DNA from: Sulfurovum sp.
Lineage (GTDB): Bacteria > Campylobacterota > Campylobacteria > Campylobacterales > Sulfurovaceae
DNA length: 10,865 nt
Reading direction: 5' to 3'
Assembly (NCBI GenBank): GCA_020726085.1
Contig: DYTG01000057.1
Location: 1 to 10,865 of the forward strand
In this document: positions 1 to 7,676 of the stretch, piece by piece
How the letters are laid out: each line of letters opens with the position of its first letter
Numbering within the stretch: position 1 is the stretch's first letter
Notes under the pieces: generated by a model
Databases searched by the model: none
Told to the model about the DNA's origin: nothing
What the model saw: only the letters and a program-made list of their open reading frames with translations
Made by a program: the position numbers and the translations under genes

Positions 1-1338
1 GAGGTATTTGAATACCTAAAAAGAACAAGTCCATCACAAACAGAATTTTATCAAGCAACAGAAGAGGTTTTAGAGTCTCTAAGACCTTTAATGGAAAAAT
101 ATCCTAAGTACGGACAACATAAAATTATTGAGAGAATTGTTGAGCCAGAGCGTCAGATTCTCTTTCGTGTGAACTGGGTAGATGACAACGGAGAAATCCA
201 AGTAAACAAGGGGTTTAGAATCGAATTCAACTCTGCTCTTGGACCATACAAAGGTGGTCTTAGATTCCACCCTAGCGTTAATGCTGGTGTTATCAAGTTT
301 TTAGGTTTTGAGCAAATTTTCAAAAATGCACTCACAGGTCTTCAAATCGGTGGAGGAAAAGGTGGCAGTGATTTTGATCCAAAAGGCAAATCTGACAATG
401 AAATTATGAAATTTTGTCAAGCATTTATGAGTGAACTCTACAGACACATCGGTGCAAATACTGATGTTCCTGCTGGTGACATCGGCGTTGGAGGCAGAGA
501 GATTGGCTATATGTTTGGTATGTACAAAAAACTAGCCAACAGATACGAGGGTGTACTTACTGGAAAATCACTCAAATGGGGTGGTTCACTTGCAAGAACA
601 GAAGCGACAGGTTATGGTGCAGTTTACTTTGCAAAGTATATGCTAGAAGACAGAGGCGAAACTCTTGAGGGCAAAAGATGTGTTGTTTCAGGTAGTGGAA
701 ATGTTGCTATCTATACTATCGAAAAACTTTACCATCTTGGAGCAATTCCTGTAACATGCAGCGATTCAAACGGTATGATTTATGATCCAGATGGAATTGA
801 CTTAGATCTTTTAAAAGATTTAAAAGAGGTAAAAAGAGCAAGACTTACTGAGTATTTAAAAAGCAGACCAAATGCAAAATATACTCCAGTAGAAGAGTAT
901 CCTGAGGGGACAAATGCAGTTTATGGCATTGAATGTTTTGCGGCATTCCCAAGTGCTACACAAAACGAACTCAACTTAAATGATGCAAAAAATCTTCTTG
1001 CAAATGGCTGTATCTGTGTAAGCGAGGGTGCAAATATGCCTTCAACTTTAGATGCTGTTCATGCTTTTGTTGATGCAAAAATCTGCTACGGTCCAGGAAA
1101 AGCGGCAAATGCAGGCGGTGTCGCAACAAGTCAGTTGGAGATGCAACAAAATGCTTCTATGTGCAGTTGGACATTTGAAGAGGTTGATGCAAAACTAGCA
1201 CAAATCATGAAAAACATCTACATCAACGCAAGTTCTACTGCTGCTGAGTTTGATCAACCTACTAACTTAGTTTTAGGCGCAAACATAGCAGGCTTTAGAA
1301 AAGTCGCAGATGCTATGATTGAGCAAGGACTCGTTTAA
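1..1338 (+). CDS. gdhA: NADP-specific glutamate dehydrogenase, 5'-truncated by the window edge
   Basis: Interconverts 2-oxoglutarate plus ammonia and L-glutamate in the cytoplasm with NADP(H), an entry point for ammonium assimilation. The frame is open from base 1 and reads through the ATG at 91, whose following residues lie inside the conserved family sequence, so 91 is internal. 445 residues are visible, and the family's usual length near 450 suggests only a handful are missing. The substrate-binding GGGKGG motif has its Lys at 358-360. The catalytic Asp of PAGDIGVGGREIG is at 478-480. The Rossmann glycine motif GSGNVA is at 691-708, and the SDSNG segment about 30 residues later resembles NADP-dependent rather than NAD-dependent enzymes. 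C-terminal sequence ends normally at TAA 1336-1338. Codons are AT-richer and more uniform than in valS, as expected of a highly expressed gene. The promoter lies outside the window. Confidence 0.96.
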   Translation, partial: EVFEYLKRTSPSQTEFYQATEEVLESLRPLMEKYPKYGQHKIIERIVEPERQILFRVNWVDDNGEIQVNKGFRIEFNSALGPYKGGLRFHPSVNAGVIKFLGFEQIFKNALTGLQIGGGKGGSDFDPKGKSDNEIMKFCQAFMSELYRHIGANTDVPAGDIGVGGREIGYMFGMYKKLANRYEGVLTGKSLKWGGSLARTEATGYGAVYFAKYMLEDRGETLEGKRCVVSGSGNVAIYTIEKLYHLGAIPVTCSDSNGMIYDPDGIDLDLLKDLKEVKRARLTEYLKSRPNAKYTPVEEYPEGTNAVYGIECFAAFPSATQNELNLNDAKNLLANGCICVSEGANMPSTLDAVHAFVDAKICYGPGKAANAGGVATSQLEMQQNASMCSWTFEEVDAKLAQIMKNIYINASSTAAEFDQPTNLVLGANIAGFRKVADAMIEQGLV

Positions 1339-1348
1339 GCACTTCCTT

Positions 1349-1365
1349 CTCCGCTTCTAGCGGAG
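1349..1365 (+). terminator. Perfect hairpin after gdhA, possible terminator
   Basis: CTCCGCT (1349-1355), loop TCT, AGCGGAG (1359-1365) form a perfect 7-bp GC-rich stem 10 bases after the gdhA stop codon. No T-tract follows (TCGCCAGAGC comes next), so it is not a classical intrinsic terminator. It may protect the mRNA 3' end or act as a weak or factor-assisted terminator. The position between a gene end and the next promoter supports a 3'-end role. Confidence 0.4.
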
Positions 1366-1420
1366 TCGCCAGAGCTAACTATAGTACCAAAAACCCTATA
1401 CCCATCTATTCTAAGCCCCC

Positions 1421-1432
1421 TTTTGCTATAAT
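1421..1432 (+). promoter_or_regulatory. Sigma-70-type promoter of valS
   Basis: TTTTGCTATAAT contains a perfect -10 hexamer, TATAAT at 1427-1432, preceded by a T-run and TGC. This is the form seen in Campylobacterota vegetative promoters, which usually lack a conserved -35 box. Transcription would start near 1439-1441, giving a leader of about 25 bases before the valS ATG at 1465. Confidence 0.7.
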
Positions 1433-1464
1433 GGCAAAAAATTTTACACCAAAGATAAATAGAG

Positions 1465-4080
1465 ATGGAAAATAAATACAATCCAAAAGAGACAGAAGAT
1501 AGATATTACAAGATTTGGGAAGAGAGGGGCTACTTTGAGGTAGAGGGGAATGCTTCTATTCAAGAAAAGGGCAAAACCTTTGCGATTATGATGCCTCCGC
1601 CCAATGTCACAGGGAGTTTGCATATCGGTCACGCTCTTACTTTCACGCTTCAAGATATTATCACACGCTTCAAGCGAATGGATGGCTACAAAACGTTGTG
1701 GCAACCAGGGACGGACCATGCAGGGATTGCAACGCAAAATGTTGTCGAGAAGCAACTACTAGTAGAGGGTACTACCAAGGAGGTGCTAGGACGAGAGGCG
1801 TTTTTGGAGCGTGTTTGGAAATGGAAAGCCTACAGCGGTGGCACTATCGTACACCAAATGCGAAAACTAGGCGTATCTCCAGCATGGAGTCGTGAGCGTT
1901 TTACGATGGATGAGGGACTCAAAGAGGCGGTCAAAGAGGCGTTTGTACATCTCTACAACGAGGGAATGATCGTCCAAAACAACTACATGGTTAATTGGTG
2001 TACCCACGATGGAGCATTGAGCGATATTGAGGTCGAACACGACGAGGTGAATGGTAAATTTTATCACATGATTTACAAATTTGCCGATGGTAGCGGCGAG
2101 ATAGAGGTGGCTACTACACGACCTGAAACCTATTTTGGCGATAGTGCTATCATGGTACATCCCGATGATGAACGCTACAAGCACATTGTAGGCAAAGAGG
2201 TGCTATTGCCCTTGACGCAACGAAAAATTGCAATCATCACTGATAGCCACGTCGATAGGGAGTTTGGTACGGGTGTGGTCAAAGTCACTCCTGCCCACGA
2301 CCAAAACGACTACAAAGTGGGCAAACGTCACGATTTGGAGTTTATCACCGTATTTGATGAAAAGGGTATCTTAAACGACTATTGCGGTGAGTTTGCAGGA
2401 TTGGAGCGACTTCAAGCACGTCCCCTTATCGTAGCCAAACTCCAAAACGAGGGCTATATCGTCAAGATAGAGGAGCATAATCATCAAGTAGGACACTGCT
2501 ATCGATGCAAAAACATTGTAGAGCCTTACATCTCAAAGCAGTGGTTTGTACGCTCTGAGGTAGCCAAAAAATCAATTGAAAAAACCTACGCAGGAGAGGC
2601 GAAATTTCACCCACCCCATTGGCTAAACTCCTATCGAGCGTGGATGGATGAATTACGAGATTGGTGTATCTCTCGCCAACTTTGGTGGGGACATCGAATC
2701 CCTGTCTTTACTTGCGATGAGTGTGAGCATCAATGGGCGGATAAAAAAGATGAGCCAGAGGCGTGTCCTCGTTGTGCTTCTTGCAACTTCACACAAGACC
2801 CCGATGTGCTTGATACTTGGTTTAGTTCGGCTTTGTGGGCATTTTCACCGCTTGGATGGGGAAATGGTGGCAAAATGAGCGAAACTTTCAAAGATACCGA
2901 TTTGCACGATTTCTATCCCAACGCTTTGCTTATTACGGGCTTTGATATTATGTTCTTTTGGGTAGCTAGAATGATGATGATGGGGGAGCATTTTCAAGGC
3001 AAACTTCCCTTTAAGGACATCTATATGCACGCTTTGGTTCGTGATGAAAACGGACACAAAATGAGCAAATCCAAAGGCAACGTCATCGACCCACTCGATA
3101 TGGTAGAGGAGCATTCGGCTGATATTATCCGATTTACTTTGGCATTTTTGGCAGTGCAAGGACGAGATATTAAGTTGGGGGCAAAAAACCTAGAGCAATT
3201 TAGAAACTTCACCAACAAACTCTACAACGCCAGTAACTATCTGCAACTCAATGTCGATACCTTTGGTGATTTGAGCCAAACTCCTATCGCAACGCCATTG
3301 GGGGAGTATATGCTAAGCCGTCTTTCCTACGCTGTGGAAGATATACGCAAAGCCATTGAGGAGTATCGATTTAATGATGCCGCTTCAAGTCTTTATAAGT
3401 TTGTATGGAATGAGTTTTGCGATTGGGGGATTGAGTACTCCAAAGCTTCCAAAGACTCTATTGTAGAACTAGGAGCTATTTTCAAAGAAACACTCAAGAT
3501 GATTAGCCCTTTTATGCCTTTTATTGCCGAACATCTCTATCACAAGCTAAGCGGTACATCTTTGGAGAATGGAGCATCAGTTATGGTTATGCCTTTTCCA
3601 AAAAATATAGCCTCCAATCCTCAAGCAGAGCATCTCTTTGCTATTATCGAAGAGGCTATTACGGCTATTCGTAGAGCCAAAGTTATCATCGATATGGGCA
3701 ACTCTAAAATTGCCAAAGCTTATGTTAAACTCAATGAAAACATGAATACCCAAATCATGAAGCCCTTTATAGAACGCCTTGCAAAAGTAGAAGAGATAGA
3801 GTTTGTAGTCGCCAAAGTAGCCAACGCCATAACCGATGTAAGCGACAATCTTGAAGTCTATATCCCCACCAACGAAATAGATTTGAGTGCCATTATAAGC
3901 AAACTCACCAAACAAAAAGAGAAACTCGAAAAAGAGGTTAATAAGCTTCATGGAATGCTAAGCAACGAACGCTTTGTGGCCAATGCCCCTTTGGCGGTTA
4001 TAACAGAAAACAAAGAGGCTTTGGCTAATGCCCAAAATAAACTGGAAAAAGTCGAAGCGGAATTAAAGCTCTTTGGTTAA
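1465..4080 (+). CDS. valS: Valyl-tRNA synthetase
   Basis: Charges tRNA-Val with valine using ATP and hydrolyses mischarged Thr-tRNA-Val in the editing domain; cytoplasmic and essential. At 871 residues it is a normal compact bacterial ValS. The class I signatures are intact: HIGH at residues 53-56 within PPPNVTGSLHIGHAL, and KMSKS at 532-536. The CP1 editing domain carries ATTRPET at 216-222. Cys pairs at 345/348, 417/420 and 434/437 look like zinc-ribbon elements. The last ~65 residues form the Lys/Glu-rich coiled-coil arm typical of ValS. The ATG at 1465 is favoured because the first residues (ENKYNPKETEDRYYKIWEE) match the family N-terminus and the promoter lies just upstream. The Shine-Dalgarno is weak (AGAG directly before the ATG). 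No terminator is visible after the stop codon. Confidence 0.97.
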   Translation: MENKYNPKETEDRYYKIWEERGYFEVEGNASIQEKGKTFAIMMPPPNVTGSLHIGHALTFTLQDIITRFKRMDGYKTLWQPGTDHAGIATQNVVEKQLLVEGTTKEVLGREAFLERVWKWKAYSGGTIVHQMRKLGVSPAWSRERFTMDEGLKEAVKEAFVHLYNEGMIVQNNYMVNWCTHDGALSDIEVEHDEVNGKFYHMIYKFADGSGEIEVATTRPETYFGDSAIMVHPDDERYKHIVGKEVLLPLTQRKIAIITDSHVDREFGTGVVKVTPAHDQNDYKVGKRHDLEFITVFDEKGILNDYCGEFAGLERLQARPLIVAKLQNEGYIVKIEEHNHQVGHCYRCKNIVEPYISKQWFVRSEVAKKSIEKTYAGEAKFHPPHWLNSYRAWMDELRDWCISRQLWWGHRIPVFTCDECEHQWADKKDEPEACPRCASCNFTQDPDVLDTWFSSALWAFSPLGWGNGGKMSETFKDTDLHDFYPNALLITGFDIMFFWVARMMMMGEHFQGKLPFKDIYMHALVRDENGHKMSKSKGNVIDPLDMVEEHSADIIRFTLAFLAVQGRDIKLGAKNLEQFRNFTNKLYNASNYLQLNVDTFGDLSQTPIATPLGEYMLSRLSYAVEDIRKAIEEYRFNDAASSLYKFVWNEFCDWGIEYSKASKDSIVELGAIFKETLKMISPFMPFIAEHLYHKLSGTSLENGASVMVMPFPKNIASNPQAEHLFAIIEEAITAIRRAKVIIDMGNSKIAKAYVKLNENMNTQIMKPFIERLAKVEEIEFVVAKVANAITDVSDNLEVYIPTNEIDLSAIISKLTKQKEKLEKEVNKLHGMLSNERFVANAPLAVITENKEALANAQNKLEKVEAELKLFG

Positions 4081-4119
4081 TAGCTAAAGCGTTTTGTGCA
4101 ATCCTGTATTCGCATTAGA

Positions 4120-4125
4120 TAAAAT
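4120..4125 (+). promoter_or_regulatory. Possible -10 box ahead of the structured mini-ORF element
   Basis: TAAAAT within GATAAAATAAG lies 16 bases before an AGGAGG Shine-Dalgarno sequence. It could drive a short transcript through the stem element at 4136-4197. No -35 box is evident, and AT-rich intergenic DNA gives such hexamers by chance, so this is tentative. Confidence 0.25.
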
Positions 4126-4135
4126 AAGTTAAAAT

Positions 4136-4197
4136 TGATGAGGAGGTTTAGAGATGAGAACAGATGAAATCTATAATCCTCCCACGAACCCTCATCA
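4136..4197 (+). other. Structured intergenic element enclosing a strong RBS and a 15-codon ORF
   Basis: TGATGAGG (4136-4143) plus GTT (4146-4148) can pair with AACCCTCATCA (4187-4197), giving an 11-bp stem with a 2-base AG bulge. The stem contains AGGAGG (4141-4146), the best Shine-Dalgarno sequence in the window. That RBS precedes ATG 4154 and a 15-codon ORF (MRTDEIYNPPTNPHH) ending at TAA 4199-4201. A second pairing, GGAGG 4142-4146 with CCTCC 4178-4182, and a small hairpin AGAT/ATCT (4162-4172) offer alternative folds. This could be an RNA element with a masked RBS, a leader peptide, or a dispersed repeat. I do not recognise a known family, and the peptide may not be real. Confidence 0.35.
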
Positions 4198-4307
4198 CTA
4201 AAAAACAAATTCTTATTCCCATATCGAAATCTTGCAACGAATCTTCCCGTCAAATTACCCAGCTATTTGGTGGAAATTTCATCGGGTTTACCTAAGCCCA
4301 AGGAGTG

Positions 4308-4334
4308 TATAATAATAAATTTATTTTTCAAGGA
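4308..4334 (+). promoter_or_regulatory. Promoter -10 box and RBS of the GH9 lipoprotein gene
   Basis: TATAAT at 4308-4313 is a perfect -10 hexamer. Transcription would start near 4320, leaving a leader of about 20 bases containing CAAGGA (4329-4334), followed 7 bases later by ATG 4342. This arrangement fixes the start at 4342: the upstream in-frame TTG and GTG codons (4267, 4270) lie before the promoter and would add 25 residues in front of the signal peptide. Confidence 0.65.
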
Positions 4335-4341
4335 ATCTTTC

Positions 4342-7300
4342 ATGCCTCTTTTTTTTGGTTTACTCTTTTCGTTTATCTTGCTTTCGTGCGGTGGTGGCGG
4401 TGGTGGCGGTGCCACGCAAAACAATACGCCAAATAGCGACACTATTACTCTCAAAGGCAGAGTAGTCGATGGCGAGATTAGTGGGGCTACGCTCTTTTTG
4501 GATCTTGATTTGGATGGAGAGTTGAGCAACGGTGAGCCTTCTGCTCTAAGCGATGATGAGGGTTTATATACGTTGGTTTTAGACCAAACAACCCTAAGAC
4601 ACGCCAACTATCTCAATCATAAGGCTTTGGTTGTTGCCTTTGGAGGCTTTGATATACGTGCCAAAACCTCTTTTGATCAAAAGCTCAAAGCTACCGTAGA
4701 TGGAAACACTACGCTTCATATTACCCCCATTACAACCCTTATTGCTACTATGGTGGAGCTAAGTAGTACACTAGAAGATGCCAAACAAAGCGTGGCTCAT
4801 GCCTATAATATCTCCTATGAGCGTTTGACATTAGACCCTATGGAGGCACTCAACAAGGGAGACAAAGAACTCTTTAACGTCTCTATGCAAATCCACCAAA
4901 AAGCCAAATTGATACGACAAAACGCCCTTGATACAACCCAAAGCTACATCGAAATAGCCAAAACGTTGCAATCTAAAACCTCTCTTAGTGTGGATGGAAT
5001 TTGTCAAAATCAAGAGATTGGCGATGAGATTTTTGCACTTTTGGAGAAGAGTATCGCTGCCCAAATAGTCCAAATTGAACCCTCCAATCTTCAAGAGAGC
5101 TTGATTGAGCGTTCATTAACGATTGATAGCCTCTCTGTGCAACTTGCACTGGCACTTAAAAGATGCCAAAAAGATATTGGGGTTTTGGTGGAAAACAATA
5201 GCTCACTGGAGTATCAAATCCTAGCCAAAATCTTAGCTCCCTACGGCTATACCAATCCCCAAACCATTCAATCACTATTGGCACAATTGAGCATAGATAG
5301 TACGCTCACGCCTCAAAAACTCTTAAGCCTTTTGGAAAACAACAGCGAGTTTAAAGACCTCGTAGGTGCTTTGCAAAACCCAACCGTTACACCATCAAAT
5401 CCCACAGATACCCCTCTTGCAACCGCAACCCATAGCGATTTGGTAGTCAAAATCAAACGCACAAGCGAGTGGAACAGTGGCTTTTGTGAAGAGGTAGAGA
5501 TTTACAATCCCCAAGCACAACCCAAACTCTGGAACGTGACACTTGATGTCAAAGGGGATATCTATACCTTATGGAATGCTCATTATACTTTTGATAGCAC
5601 TACGCAACGGCTCAATGCATGGGGTGTGGAGTTCAATCGTGCCATTGGTGCTAAAGGGATTGTAAGCTTTGGGTATTGTGCCAATAGTGCTTCTGCTTCA
5701 TCTAGCACACCCTCCAATGACGCAGTCACATCCTACAGCAGTGAGCATTTGCAACTATCTCAAAAAATTCAATCGCATTGGGGTAGCGGTTATTGTAGCG
5801 ATGTCATCATTACCAATCAAAGCCCTACCGATAAGCTTTGGAGTGTAAGCTTTGAAGCTCAAGGAAAAGTCAATGATTTGTGGAATGCTACCTACACGCA
5901 AGACCCAACCACGCTTACAATCCAAGCCAAAGGGGTTGAATTTAACCGTGTGGTTAAAGCGTACGACTCGGTGACGATTGGCTATTGTGCTGCTTTAGAG
6001 GAGGGTGTTGCTAGTGATTCCCCCACCAATCCCCCAACGCAACCCAACACTGCCTTAAGCGATGAGCAAAGCGTAATAGAAGATGCCAAAATGGTTACAT
6101 TTGAGAGTATCAAGGCACTCAATAGTGTGGCTACAAACATCACCTCCAATCTCTATCTGCCTATACTGGGCAAAAACGGATCAAATATCGTGTGGAGTAG
6201 CTCCGATACCCAAACGCTTTTGAGTTCTGGGGGTATCAAGCGTCCCGTATACAATGAGGGAGATAAAGCCATTAGACTCGAAGCAACCCTCTCCAAAGGG
6301 AGTGCAACCCAAAAACTCTTCTTTGATCTCACCGTCAAAGCCCTGCCTCAAAGCGTTGCGTTGGATAGCTCCAAATATACCCAAGCACTTGATCTATCCA
6401 TGAGCTTCTATGAAGCCCAAAAAGCATCGGGACCTTTTGAACGTGCAGTGTGGCGAAAACCAATAGCTAGTGGTGATGGGAGCGATGTAGGGGTTGATTT
6501 GGATGGTGGTTGGTTTGACGCAGGAGACCATGTCAAATTTAATCTACCCATGAGCTACAGTGCAACGATGCTTAATTGGAGTATGATAGACAATCCCCAC
6601 ACCTACAGCGATTTGGATTACGCCCACAAACAAGTCAAATACGCTTTGGATTACCTCGCTCGTAGCTACGATGAGGGCAAACAAGGCGATGCTAGTGACG
6701 ATAGAGTCTATTATCAAGTAGGCAACGGCAACGCCGATCATGGCTTTTGGGGAGCACCGCAAGATCTCACCATGCCTCGCCCCACCTCTATTTGCAACGC
6801 CACCCAAGGAGGATGTGCAGCAGTAAGCGGTTCGATGGCAGCGGCATTGGCTTCGGGGTATATGCTCTTTAGGGAGAGTGATAGTACATTTGCCAATGGA
6901 TTACTGCTCAAAGCCAAAGAGATTTACGCTTTTGCCAAAACCTATCCTAGTGACAATGCTTACCGTGACGCTTCGCCTTTTTATCAGCTCTTTGATGACA
7001 ACAAAGATCAAATCGCATGGGCAGCCATTTGGCTCTATCAAGCCACGCACGAAGAAAGCTATCTGGATGATGCCAAACGTTTTATTGCCAATAAATCCCC
7101 CGTGGGGTGGGTACAGAGCTGGGATAATGTCACAGCAGGAGTCTATTTGCTTTTGGCTCAAATCACGCAAGAGAGCCAATACCGCAACGCCATGGAGCAA
7201 CACATTGAGCATTGGATAACCAGCGTCCCTGCTTCACCTGCGGGTCTAAGGGTGATTAGCCAATGGGGATCTTTACGCTACGCCTCGACACAAGCCTTTG

Positions 7301-7668
7301 TTGCGGCCAAATACGCCTCGTTGTTGAGCGATGAGAGCAAAAAAAGAGACTATTTAGCGTTTGCACAATCCCAAATTGATTATATTTTGGGAGACAATCC
7401 GCTTAATTTTAGCTACCTTATTGGCTTTGGGAGCAACTACCCTATCAATCCTCACCACAGAGCCTCACACGAATCATTAACGCACTCCATCGATTCACCT
7501 ACTATCAACACCCATATTTTGGTGGGTGCTTTGGTAGGTGGGCCTCTTAGCACCAACGATTACGACTACAAAGATGAACGCACCAACTACATATCCAACG
7601 AAGTAGCCACCGACTACAACGCAGGTTTGAGTGCCGCTCTAGCCCAACTTATAGCCATGGGTCAATAA
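4342..7668 (+). CDS. Lipoprotein endoglucanase, GH9 with two CBM2 modules
   Basis: Predicted beta-1,4-endoglucanase acting on cellulose or related glucans outside the inner membrane. The 1108 residues begin with a short hydrophobic signal ending in the lipobox LLSC (Cys16), then seven Gly; the n-region unusually lacks Lys/Arg. Residues ~34-100 form a beta-rich segment with an EF-hand-like loop (D54, D56, D58, E65). Residues ~130-340 look helical and are unassigned. Two CBM2 modules follow (367-447 and 470-550), then Ser/Thr/Pro-rich linkers. An atrophied Ig-type domain lies at ~574-668. The GH9 domain (~678-1108) has DAGDHVKF with D726/D729 (nucleophile-water and base), PHHR with H1038/H1039, and NEVATDYNAG with the acid E1087, so it appears catalytically intact. 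The gene is a single transcription unit with its own promoter. Lipid anchoring and surface display are inferred; the GH9 and CBM2 calls are strong. Confidence 0.93.
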   Translation: MPLFFGLLFSFILLSCGGGGGGGATQNNTPNSDTITLKGRVVDGEISGATLFLDLDLDGELSNGEPSALSDDEGLYTLVLDQTTLRHANYLNHKALVVAFGGFDIRAKTSFDQKLKATVDGNTTLHITPITTLIATMVELSSTLEDAKQSVAHAYNISYERLTLDPMEALNKGDKELFNVSMQIHQKAKLIRQNALDTTQSYIEIAKTLQSKTSLSVDGICQNQEIGDEIFALLEKSIAAQIVQIEPSNLQESLIERSLTIDSLSVQLALALKRCQKDIGVLVENNSSLEYQILAKILAPYGYTNPQTIQSLLAQLSIDSTLTPQKLLSLLENNSEFKDLVGALQNPTVTPSNPTDTPLATATHSDLVVKIKRTSEWNSGFCEEVEIYNPQAQPKLWNVTLDVKGDIYTLWNAHYTFDSTTQRLNAWGVEFNRAIGAKGIVSFGYCANSASASSSTPSNDAVTSYSSEHLQLSQKIQSHWGSGYCSDVIITNQSPTDKLWSVSFEAQGKVNDLWNATYTQDPTTLTIQAKGVEFNRVVKAYDSVTIGYCAALEEGVASDSPTNPPTQPNTALSDEQSVIEDAKMVTFESIKALNSVATNITSNLYLPILGKNGSNIVWSSSDTQTLLSSGGIKRPVYNEGDKAIRLEATLSKGSATQKLFFDLTVKALPQSVALDSSKYTQALDLSMSFYEAQKASGPFERAVWRKPIASGDGSDVGVDLDGGWFDAGDHVKFNLPMSYSATMLNWSMIDNPHTYSDLDYAHKQVKYALDYLARSYDEGKQGDASDDRVYYQVGNGNADHGFWGAPQDLTMPRPTSICNATQGGCAAVSGSMAAALASGYMLFRESDSTFANGLLLKAKEIYAFAKTYPSDNAYRDASPFYQLFDDNKDQIAWAAIWLYQATHEESYLDDAKRFIANKSPVGWVQSWDNVTAGVYLLLAQITQESQYRNAMEQHIEHWITSVPASPAGLRVISQWGSLRYASTQAFVAAKYASLLSDESKKRDYLAFAQSQIDYILGDNPLNFSYLIGFGSNYPINPHHRASHESLTHSIDSPTINTHILVGALVGGPLSTNDYDYKDERTNYISNEVATDYNAGLSAALAQLIAMGQ
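5440..5991 (+). repeat. Tandem duplicated CBM2 cellulose-binding module within the GH9 gene
   Basis: Residues 367-447 and 470-550 align without gaps at an offset of 103 residues, with about 37 of 81 positions identical. Both keep W..GF/Y-C at the front (W377/C382 and W480/C485), LWNA in the middle (W411 in copy 1), GVEFNR, and a closing GYC (C446 and C549). The two Cys are 64 residues apart in each copy and probably form a disulfide, as in FGFC-type CBM2 modules of marine gammaproteobacteria. The position usually holding the third surface Trp (GVxWN) is Phe in both copies (F431, F534). At the protein level the copies are clearly diverged, so the duplication is not recent. Confidence 0.85.
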
Positions 7669-7676
7669 AGCGTGGA

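Noticed and set aside
4267..4341. N-terminal extension of the cellulase from the in-frame TTG 4267 or GTG 4270
   Set aside because: A perfect TATAAT lies at 4308-4313 and an RBS directly before ATG 4342. The extension would put 25 non-signal-like residues, with no RBS of their own, ahead of the lipoprotein signal.
4263..4607. 114-codon minus-strand open frame with a proline run opposite the cellulase start
   Set aside because: The proline run is simply the antisense of the Gly7 codons; the frame is a shadow of the lipoprotein gene.
6878..7219. 113-codon plus-strand frame inside the cellulase
   Set aside because: It is an out-of-frame shadow of the conserved GH9 domain; its product has no recognisable domain.
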